Source: Actinomycetes bacterium (lineage in GTDB: Bacteria; Actinomycetota; Acidimicrobiia; Acidimicrobiales; RAAP-2). From it: DNA of 64,000 nt. Positions 10,311 through 17,744 of this stretch are shown here, one piece after another. The notes beneath the pieces are model-generated. The model ran no database searches. It saw nothing but the letters and a program-made list of their open reading frames with translations, and was not told the DNA's origin. Position numbers and translations under genes: made by a program. Position 1 is the stretch's first letter. Each line of letters begins with the position of its first letter. The stretch spans positions 33,306 to 97,305 of the forward strand of contig JAKAUQ010000005.1 of the NCBI GenBank assembly GCA_021827705.1. Direction: 5' to 3'.

Positions 10311-10345
10311 AGTTCACGGGACTATTATTTAGTTACGTGAACTAA
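10311..10345. promoter_or_regulatory. Palindromic operator upstream of MarR-family gene
   Basis: TTAGTT-ACGTG-AACTAA (10329-10345) plus AGTTCACG/CGTGAACT inverted repeat (10311-10318 / 10336-10343). Confidence 0.7.
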
Positions 10346-10359
10346 CGGAGGTGCGACCG

Positions 10360-10791
10360 GTGACCGGGACGATAGACACGACCGACACTGCGGCACGGCT
10401 GCGACGGGCGGTGACGCACCTGCACCGGCGCCTGCGCCAGAGCGCCCTGGGCGGCATCTCGCCGGCCCAGGCCTCCGCGCTGGCGACCGTGGAGCGGCTC
10501 GGCCGGCCGTCGCTGGGCGAGTTGGCCACGGCCGAGCAGGTCCAGCCGCCGACCATCACGCGCGTCGTGCGCGACCTGGCGGCCCTCGGGATGCTGGACC
10601 GTCTCGGGGATCCCGACGACCGACGTTGCGTGCGCGTCACGCTGACCGCGCGGGGCCGACGCGAGTTGGCCGCCATCCGGCAGCGCAAGAACGCATCCCT
10701 CGAGCGCACGCTGGCCGCGCTGTCGCCGGCCGACAGAAGCCGTGCCACGCGACTCGTCGACTTGCTCGAGACCATCGTGGAGCGCGTGTGA
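10360..10791 (+). CDS. MarR family transcriptional regulator
   Basis: wHTH: LGELATAEQVQPPTITRVVRDLAALGMLDRLGDPDDRRCVRVTLTARG; exact start uncertain (10351 or 10360). Confidence 0.88.
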   Translation: MTGTIDTTDTAARLRRAVTHLHRRLRQSALGGISPAQASALATVERLGRPSLGELATAEQVQPPTITRVVRDLAALGMLDRLGDPDDRRCVRVTLTARGRRELAAIRQRKNASLERTLAALSPADRSRATRLVDLLETIVERV

Positions 10792-12029
10792 GCCGGCGGG
10801 CGCCGTCGCGGACCTTCGCCGCCCTGCGGGTCCGCAACTTCCGGCTCTACTTCATCGGCCAGTTGGTGTCGGTCTCGGGGACCTGGATGCAGTCGGTGGC
10901 CCAGGGCTGGCTCCTGTTGCAGCTGACCGGCTCATCGCTGGACCTCGGGATCGCCCTGGCCCTGGGCAACCTCCCGATGCTGGTGCTGGGCAGCTACGGC
11001 GGCCTGATCGTGGACCGCCTGGCCAAGCGCCGCATCTTGTACTTCACGCAGTCGGCGGCGGGTCTCCTAGCCCTGTTCCTCGGGATCCTCGTCACGACCG
11101 GCCACGCGACGGTGGACTGGGTCTACGTGATGGCGGGGCTCCTCGGCATCGTCAACCTCTTCGACCTGCCGGCCCGTCAGGCCTTCGTCCAAGAGATGGT
11201 GGGTCGCGACCTGGTGGCCAACGCGGTGAGCCTCAACAGCGTGCTGATGAACGCGGGCCGCCTGATCGGTCCCTCGGTGGCCGCGATCTTCATCGCGGTC
11301 ATCGGCACGGCCGGGTGCTTCTACGCCAACGCCATCTCGTATCTGGCGGTGCTGGTGGCCCTGGTCTTGATGGACGGCTCGGCCTTCCACCCACTGCACA
11401 CGGTGGCGCGCGAGCGGGGCCAGCTGCGTCGCGGACTGCGCTACGTCATGGAGACGCCCGTCTTGCGCACCACCATTCTCGCGGTCGCGGTGGTGGGAAC
11501 GTTCGCGTTCAACTTCACGGTGACCCTGCCGCTGCTCGTCCACACGACGTTCCACCAGCACTCGGCGGCCCACTACGGCCTGCTCCTGGGGGCCATGGGA
11601 CTGGGGGCGGTCATTGGCGGGCTGGCTGTGGCCCGTCGCTCGCGTCCCACGACCCCGCTGCTGGTCGGCCTGGCCGTTGGCTTCGGGGTGTTCATGACGG
11701 CAGCGTCGCTGGCCCCCACCCTGCTGCTGGCCGAGCTGGCCATGGTGCCCACGGGGGCCTTCTCGATCGCCTTCATGTCCACGGCCAACGCCCTGCTCCA
11801 GCTCAACTCCTCCCAGTCGATGCGCGGGCGGGTGATGGCGCTGTACGGCATCGCCTTCATGGGCACGACCCCCATCGGCGCACCGCTGATCGGCTACATC
11901 ATCTCGGTGACCAACCCGCGCATGGGGCTCTTCGTCGGGGCCGGCCTGACCCTGGTGACCGCCGGGGGACTGGCCTGGCGCCATCGGGCGTCGTCGCACG
12001 GTGCCGAGCTGGAGGCGGCCGTCTCGTGA
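10788..12029 (+). CDS. MFS transporter (MFS_3/EntS-like)
   Basis: FRLYFIGQLVSVSGTWMQSVAQGWLLLQLTGSSLDLGIALALGNLPMLVLGSYGGLIVDRLAKRR; overlaps MarR stop. Confidence 0.88.
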   Translation: MSRRAPSRTFAALRVRNFRLYFIGQLVSVSGTWMQSVAQGWLLLQLTGSSLDLGIALALGNLPMLVLGSYGGLIVDRLAKRRILYFTQSAAGLLALFLGILVTTGHATVDWVYVMAGLLGIVNLFDLPARQAFVQEMVGRDLVANAVSLNSVLMNAGRLIGPSVAAIFIAVIGTAGCFYANAISYLAVLVALVLMDGSAFHPLHTVARERGQLRRGLRYVMETPVLRTTILAVAVVGTFAFNFTVTLPLLVHTTFHQHSAAHYGLLLGAMGLGAVIGGLAVARRSRPTTPLLVGLAVGFGVFMTAASLAPTLLLAELAMVPTGAFSIAFMSTANALLQLNSSQSMRGRVMALYGIAFMGTTPIGAPLIGYIISVTNPRMGLFVGAGLTLVTAGGLAWRHRASSHGAELEAAVS

Positions 12030-12057
12030 GCGCGGGTCCGGCCGCCTGTACCCGGGC

Positions 12058-13281
12058 CTAGGCCGAGACGCGAGGCTCCTTGGGCAGGCCCAGCACGCGC
12101 TCGCCCACGATGTTGCGCTGGATCTCGGCGGTGCCGCCCCAGATCGTCTCGGAGCGCGAGAAGAAGAACGCGGCCTGCAGCTCGGAGACCGGATAGTCGG
12201 CGCGTCCCCGCTGACCGACCTCGGCGCCCTCGACGAAGGTCCCGGTGAGCACCTGGCCCGACGCACCCAGGATGTCGAGGCCGAGCTCGGTGGTGTCGCG
12301 GTGGCTCTCGGACCAGAACATCTTGTTGGTCGCGCCCAGGGCCACGGTCTCGTGGGTCCCGTGCAGCGCGTCGGTGAGGGTCCGCCAGCCATTGATCTCC
12401 ATGATCTTGACCTTGGACCACGAGCGGACCAGCCGGTCGCGGATCAGGGGATCTGACGCGCACCCGCGCGCCTGGGCGGCCGCGCGCAGCCCCTCCCACT
12501 CGCGCGCGAAGCGGCGGTACCCGGTGGTGGCCGACGCCCCGCGCTCGAAGGAGAGGGTGGTCATGGCCACCTTCCAGCCGTTGTTGACGCCGCCCACGAC
12601 GTTGGCGATCGGGCAGCGCGCGTCGGTGAAGAAGACCTCGTTGAACTCGGCGGTGCCGTCGACCTGGGTCAGGGGGCGCACCTCGATGCCCGGCTGCCTC
12701 ATCGGCACGAGGAGGTAGCTGATCCCGCCGTGGGGGGGTGCCGTGGGGTCGGTGCGCGCCAGGAGGAAGACGTAGTCGGCGAACTGCGCCTGGGTCGTCC
12801 AGACCTTCTGGCCGTTGATGACCCACTCGTCCCCGTCGCGCACGGCCGAGGTGGTCAGGCTGGCCAGGTCCGAGCCGGAGTTGGGCTCCGAGAAGCCCTG
12901 GCACCACGAGATCGTCCCGTTCAAGATGCCCGGGAGGAACTCCTGCTTCTGCTCCTCGGTACCCCACTGGAGGATCGTGGGCCCGACCAGGGTGTCACCG
13001 AAGAAGTCGGCGCGCATCGGGGCGTTGACCCGGGCGAACTCCTCGGCGAGCACCACCTGCTCGATCAGGCTGAGGCCCCGCCCCCCGTACTGGGTGGGCC
13101 AGCCCGCGCAGATCCAGCCGCCCTCGCGCAGCCGCTCGGTCCAGGCGGCGGCGAACGCGGCGCGCTCGCTGGCCTCGGCGGGCCGCTCCGGCGCATTCCA
13201 TCCCGGCGGGAGGTTCGCGCTCAGCCAGTCACGCACCGTGTGACGGAACTCCTCGGCTTCGGCTGGGTAGGTCAGATCCAT
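12058..13281 (-). CDS. Acyl-CoA dehydrogenase family protein
   Basis: CQGFSEPNSGSDLASLTTSAVRDGDEWVINGQKVWTT; TAEIQRNIVGERVLGLP. Confidence 0.92.
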   Translation of the reverse strand: MDLTYPAEAEEFRHTVRDWLSANLPPGWNAPERPAEASERAAFAAAWTERLREGGWICAGWPTQYGGRGLSLIEQVVLAEEFARVNAPMRADFFGDTLVGPTILQWGTEEQKQEFLPGILNGTISWCQGFSEPNSGSDLASLTTSAVRDGDEWVINGQKVWTTQAQFADYVFLLARTDPTAPPHGGISYLLVPMRQPGIEVRPLTQVDGTAEFNEVFFTDARCPIANVVGGVNNGWKVAMTTLSFERGASATTGYRRFAREWEGLRAAAQARGCASDPLIRDRLVRSWSKVKIMEINGWRTLTDALHGTHETVALGATNKMFWSESHRDTTELGLDILGASGQVLTGTFVEGAEVGQRGRADYPVSELQAAFFFSRSETIWGGTAEIQRNIVGERVLGLPKEPRVSA

Positions 13282-13339
13282 ACCCGAACTGTAGTCAGAG
13301 CGCCCGCGCGATTGGCTGGGTCCACCGCGATGGACCAGA

Positions 13340-14746
13340 ATGGTCCGAACGCCCCGCAACCGTCCAAGGTGGTTCGTGTCTCGCTCCGTCTCCCAAGTCA
13401 TCGCCGACACCCGGGAGTCCTGGGCGCGCTCGCGCGCCGAGATCCTGCCCCCGGTGCGGCCGGCCCGCCCGCCGTCGCCGGACGGCTGGCGCGTCGCCTT
13501 CCTGGTGTACCGGGGCAACCCGACCTGCGGGGGCCAGGGCGTCTACACGCGCCACCTGACCCGCGAGCTGGTGGCCCTGGGCCACAGCGTCGAGGTCTTC
13601 TCCGGGCCCCCGTGGCCCGAGCTCGACCCGGGAGTCGGCTTCACGCCGGTGCGCGGCCTGGACCTGTATCGCGAGCCCGACCCCTTCCGGATCCCGGCGC
13701 GCCGAGAGTTCACGTCCGGAATCGACGTCCAGGAGTTCGCCACCATGCTCGCGGGGGGCTTCGGGGAGCCACTGGCCTTCAGCCGCCGCGTTCGCTCGAT
13801 GCTGGCGGCCCGGCGCGCCGACTTCGACCTGGTCCACGACGACCAGTGCCTGGGTTGGGGCATCCGGGACCTGGCTCGTGACGGCTGGCCGCTGCTGGAG
13901 ACCATCCACCACCCCATCACCGTGGACCGCGCCATCGCCCTGGACCACGCGGAGGGCTGGTGGCGCCGCTACACCACGCGGCGGTGGTTCGGGTTCTTGC
14001 GCATGCAGGTGCGCGTGGCCCGCGCGCTGCCCGCGGTGCTGACCGTCTCGCACAACTCGCGGCGCGACATCCACGAGCAGCTCGGCGTCCCCCTGGAGCG
14101 CCTGACGGTCGTCCCCGTGGGCGTCGACCACACCGTCTTTGCGCCCCGGGCTAACACCACGCCGCGCCCGGGGCGCCTGATGGTGACCACCAGCTCGGAC
14201 GTTCCCATGAAGGGCCTGGTGCCGTTGCTCGAGGCGGTCGCCAAGCTGCGCGCCGAGCGCGCCGTGGACCTGGTGGTGGTCGGCCAGCCCCGCCCCGGCG
14301 GGCGCGTCGCCCAGGCGATCACGCGCCTCGGGCTCACCGACATCGTCACGACCATCAGCGCCGTGAGCGACGAGACCCTGGCCCGTTACTACGCCGAGGC
14401 GCAGGTGGCGATCGTGCCCAGCCTCTACGAGGGGTTCTCTCTGCCGGCGATCGAGGCGATGAGCTGCGGCGTGGCGGTCGTGGCCACGACCGGCGGGGCG
14501 CTGCCCGAGGTCGTGGGGCCCGACGGCGAGGCGGCGCTGCTGGTCGCGCCCAACGACCCCGAGGCGCTGGCCGCGGCCATCGCGCGCCTGCTCGACGACC
14601 CACCGCTGCGCGCGGCTCTCGGTGCGCGGGGGCGCCAGCGCGTGGTGGAGCGCTTCACCTGGCAGGTCACCGCGCGAGGGACGGCGGCCTGCTACGACGC
14701 CATCATGCGCCACGAGGCGCTGCCGGCCGCGATGCGGTTCGCCTGA
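13340..14746 (+). CDS. Glycosyltransferase family 4 protein
   Basis: GGQGVYTRHLTREL; YYAEAQVAIVPSLYEGFSLPAIEAMSCGVAVVATTGGALPEVVG. Confidence 0.9.
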   Translation: MVRTPRNRPRWFVSRSVSQVIADTRESWARSRAEILPPVRPARPPSPDGWRVAFLVYRGNPTCGGQGVYTRHLTRELVALGHSVEVFSGPPWPELDPGVGFTPVRGLDLYREPDPFRIPARREFTSGIDVQEFATMLAGGFGEPLAFSRRVRSMLAARRADFDLVHDDQCLGWGIRDLARDGWPLLETIHHPITVDRAIALDHAEGWWRRYTTRRWFGFLRMQVRVARALPAVLTVSHNSRRDIHEQLGVPLERLTVVPVGVDHTVFAPRANTTPRPGRLMVTTSSDVPMKGLVPLLEAVAKLRAERAVDLVVVGQPRPGGRVAQAITRLGLTDIVTTISAVSDETLARYYAEAQVAIVPSLYEGFSLPAIEAMSCGVAVVATTGGALPEVVGPDGEAALLVAPNDPEALAAAIARLLDDPPLRAALGARGRQRVVERFTWQVTARGTAACYDAIMRHEALPAAMRFA

Positions 14747-15462
14747 TGCTCACCGCCGACCTCGACCGCCTGGGCCTGCGCGCCGGCGACCGCGTCCTCG
14801 ACCTGGGCTGCGGGTTCGGTCGCCACGCCTTCGAGGTGGCCCGGCGGGGAGGACGCGTGGTGGCCCTGGACGCGGGGGCCGATGAGGTCCGCTCGGTCGT
14901 CGGGATCCTGGCGGCCATGGTGGCGGCGGGCGAGTTGCCCGACGAAGCAGGCCGCGCGGGGGCCGTTCGGGGTGACGCCTGGCACCTGCCCTTCGCCGAC
15001 GGCGCCTTCGACCGCGTCATCTGCGCCGAGGTCCTCGAGCACCTGCCCGACGACGTGGGCGCCATGGCCGAGATCGCCCGCGTCCTGCGACCGGGCGGCA
15101 CGCTGGCCGTGACGGTCCCGCGCTTCGCGCCCGAGCTGGTGAACTGGGCCCTGTCCGACGAGTACCACCTGGTTCCAGGAGGCCACGTGCGGATCTACCG
15201 GCGCCGGATCCTCGAGGCGCGCCTGGCCGCGTCGGGCCTGGCCGTGGACGGCCACGGCTTCGCCCACGGCCTGCACAGCCCCTACTGGGCGCTCAAGTGC
15301 CTGGTCGGCGTGGCCAACGACGACCACTGGCTGGTGCGCACCTACCACCGCCTGCTGGTGTGGGACATCGAGCGCCGTCCCGCGATCACGCGCGCGGCCG
15401 AGCGCGTTCTGGCTCCGGTGATGGGCAAGTCCCTCATCGTCTACGCCACCCGCCAGCCGTGA
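14746..15462 (+). CDS. Class I SAM-dependent methyltransferase
   Basis: RVLDLGCGFGRHAFEVARRGGRVVALDAG; CAEVLEHLPDDVGAMAEIARVLRPGGTLAVTVP. Confidence 0.9.
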   Translation: MLTADLDRLGLRAGDRVLDLGCGFGRHAFEVARRGGRVVALDAGADEVRSVVGILAAMVAAGELPDEAGRAGAVRGDAWHLPFADGAFDRVICAEVLEHLPDDVGAMAEIARVLRPGGTLAVTVPRFAPELVNWALSDEYHLVPGGHVRIYRRRILEARLAASGLAVDGHGFAHGLHSPYWALKCLVGVANDDHWLVRTYHRLLVWDIERRPAITRAAERVLAPVMGKSLIVYATRQP

Positions 15463-16547
15463 CCACCGCCGGTGTGCGACTGGGGGGCCTACCCGGGGTG
15501 GCGAGCGCCGACGAGCTGGATCGGACCGGTCAGTACCTGGCGGACCTGCAGCACGCCAGCGGCGAGATCCCCTGGTATCCCGGAGGCCACAGCGACCCCT
15601 GGAACCACGTGGAGGTCGCCATGGCTCTCACGGTGCTGGGTCGCGACGACGCCGCGCGCGCCGCCTACGACTGGCTGATCGCCCACCAGCTGGGCGACGG
15701 GAGCTGGTTCAACTACTACCGCGACGGGGCGGTCGAGGACGCGCGCCTGGACACCAACGTGTGCGCCTACTTGGCCACCGGGCTGTGCCACTACCTGCGC
15801 GCGACGGGGGACGTCGACTACGTGGCGGCGGCCTGGCCGGCCCTCGACGCGGCACTGGCCTTCGTGGTGGCCCACCAGGACGCCGACGGGCCGGTGCGCT
15901 GGTCGCGCGACCCGGCCGGGCGACTGGAGCCCGACGCCCTCTTGACGGGCTCGTCGTCGATCTACCTGTCCTTGCTCTGCGGTCTGGAGGTCGCCGCGCG
16001 CCTCGGCCACGCGCGGGGCGCCTGGTCGCGAGCAGCGGGGCGCCTCGGCCACGCCGTCGCGCACCACCCGGGCGCTTTCGCGCCCAAGAACGAGTACGCC
16101 ATGGACTGGTACTACCCGGTGCTCACCGGCGCCCTGGTGGACGCTGCGGCGCTGGAGCGCCTGGACCAGGGCTGGGAGCGCCACGTCCTGGTGGGACGGG
16201 GCGTGCGCTGCGTGTCCACCAGCGACTGGGTCACCGCCGCCGAGACCGCCGAGTGCGCCTTGGCCCTGGACGCGGCGGGGCGCCCGGCGCTCGCGGCCGA
16301 GCTGCTGGCCACGACGCGGCGGCACCGGCGCGCCGACGGCGCGTACCTGACCGGTCTGGTGTACCCGACCGGGGTGACGTTCCCCGGCGACGAGGTGAGC
16401 AGCTACACCGCGGCCGCGGTCGTGCTGGCCATCGATGCGGTGACCGGGCAGTCCGCCGCCGCGTCCCTCTTCCACCCCGACGCGCTCTCGCGCCCCGCCG
16501 ACCTACCCGAGGACGGCTGCGGGCGCGCTGCGCCGCAGCACCCGTAG
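15459..16547 (+). CDS. Prenyltransferase/squalene-cyclase-repeat-like (alpha/alpha toroid) protein
   Basis: AYDWLIAHQLGDGSWFNYYRDG, repeated helical hairpins; GTG start overlaps MT stop. Confidence 0.7.
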   Translation: MTTAGVRLGGLPGVASADELDRTGQYLADLQHASGEIPWYPGGHSDPWNHVEVAMALTVLGRDDAARAAYDWLIAHQLGDGSWFNYYRDGAVEDARLDTNVCAYLATGLCHYLRATGDVDYVAAAWPALDAALAFVVAHQDADGPVRWSRDPAGRLEPDALLTGSSSIYLSLLCGLEVAARLGHARGAWSRAAGRLGHAVAHHPGAFAPKNEYAMDWYYPVLTGALVDAAALERLDQGWERHVLVGRGVRCVSTSDWVTAAETAECALALDAAGRPALAAELLATTRRHRRADGAYLTGLVYPTGVTFPGDEVSSYTAAAVVLAIDAVTGQSAAASLFHPDALSRPADLPEDGCGRAAPQHP

Positions 16548-17150
16548 CGAGCCCACGGCGTCGTCTTCCACGAAGCCCGCGCCCAGTGCGGCTCGGTAGA
16601 TGTCGTAGGGCGGGCGACCCCCGTCGCGGGGATCGGGGAAGACGTCGTGGATCGCCAGCAGCCCCCCGGGCACCAGGTGCGGCACCCAGCCGTGGTAGTC
16701 GGCCCAGGCGACCTCCTCGCCGTGACCCCCATCCAAGAAGAGCAGGTCGAGGGGCTGGCTGAAGTGCGCGGCCACGACCGCTGACGGCCCCACCAGGCCC
16801 AGCACCACCGACTCGAGGCCGGCGTCGGCCACGGTGCGCTGCCAGGTCGGCAGCGTGTTGATGCGTCCGTCGGCCCCGTCGACCAGGTCGGCCTCGAAGT
16901 GCTCCCAGCCGGCCTGCTGCTCCTCGCTGCCGTGATGGTGGTCGAGGGAGTACAGGACCGAGCCGCTGTCGCGCGCGGCAGCGCCCAGGAACACCGTCGA
17001 GCGCCCGCACCAGGCGCCGACCTCCAGCCAGGTTCCCCCGGGCCGCTCGCGTCCTCGCCGCCGCCCGTGCGCGCTGAGGGCGAGCCCCTCGGGCACGGGC
17101 AGGAAGCCGCGCACCGACGCCGCGAAGTCCACCAGCTCCTCGAAGTTCAC
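16503..17150 (-). CDS. Class I SAM-dependent methyltransferase (Methyltransf_24-like)
   Basis: GTWLEVGAWCGRSTVFLG, LDHHHGSEEQQAGW, LDLLFLDGGHGEEVAWADYHGWVPHLVPGGLLAIHDVF. Confidence 0.82.
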   Translation of the reverse strand: MNFEELVDFAASVRGFLPVPEGLALSAHGRRRGRERPGGTWLEVGAWCGRSTVFLGAAARDSGSVLYSLDHHHGSEEQQAGWEHFEADLVDGADGRINTLPTWQRTVADAGLESVVLGLVGPSAVVAAHFSQPLDLLFLDGGHGEEVAWADYHGWVPHLVPGGLLAIHDVFPDPRDGGRPPYDIYRAALGAGFVEDDAVGSLRVLRRSAPAAVLG

Positions 17151-17740
17151 GCGCGCACCGCCTGGACCAGCGCGAGGATGCCGAGGATGGCGAAGACCGC
17201 GCCCCCGATGCGCCGGATGATCCGCGTGGGCACCCACCGCTGGAGCAGGCGGCCGCCGAAGGCGCCGAGGTAGGCCACGACGACCAGGGCCACGGACCCG
17301 GCGGCGAAGATCGCCACCGGGTCGTGGGTGCGGGCCGTCAGGCTGGCCGCCTGGATCTGGGTCAGATCGCCGAACTCGCCGAGAAAGATCACCCCGAAGG
17401 CGGCACCGATCTCGCGCGCGGGCGAGGCCGCGTGCTCGCGCACGGCCTCGTGCTGGCCGCGCTGCTCCACCTCGCGCTCCCGGGCCGCCAGCAGGAAGGC
17501 GGCCCCCCCGAGGAACAGCGCGGCCACGATCGCGTCGCGCACCCGGGGTGCCAGCAGGGTCAGCAGGCCCCCGGCGGTGACGGCGATGGCCATCTGGACG
17601 ACGAAGCCGGCGGCGGCGCCGAGCGCGACGTGGCGCGGGCGGGCCCGCGTCGACATGACGATGACCGCGACCATCGTCTTGTCGGGCAGCTCCAGGGCGA
17701 ACATCAGCGCCATGACGCCGAGGAAGGTGCCCGCGGCCAC
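17147..17740 (-). CDS. TMEM165/GDT1 (UPF0016) family membrane protein, putative Mn/Ca transporter
   Basis: Two signature motifs ELPDKT and EFGDLTQ in hydrophobic helices. Confidence 0.85.
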   Translation of the reverse strand: MAAGTFLGVMALMFALELPDKTMVAVIVMSTRARPRHVALGAAAGFVVQMAIAVTAGGLLTLLAPRVRDAIVAALFLGGAAFLLAAREREVEQRGQHEAVREHAASPAREIGAAFGVIFLGEFGDLTQIQAASLTARTHDPVAIFAAGSVALVVVAYLGAFGGRLLQRWVPTRIIRRIGGAVFAILGILALVQAVRA

Positions 17741-17744
17741 GGCC

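Noticed and set aside
15459-16547. Confident terpene cyclase / triterpenoid biosynthesis gene
   Set aside because: Toroid repeats are visible but no DxDD/QW catalytic signature was seen; could equally be an (a/a)6-barrel glycosidase-like protein, so only the fold-level call is kept.
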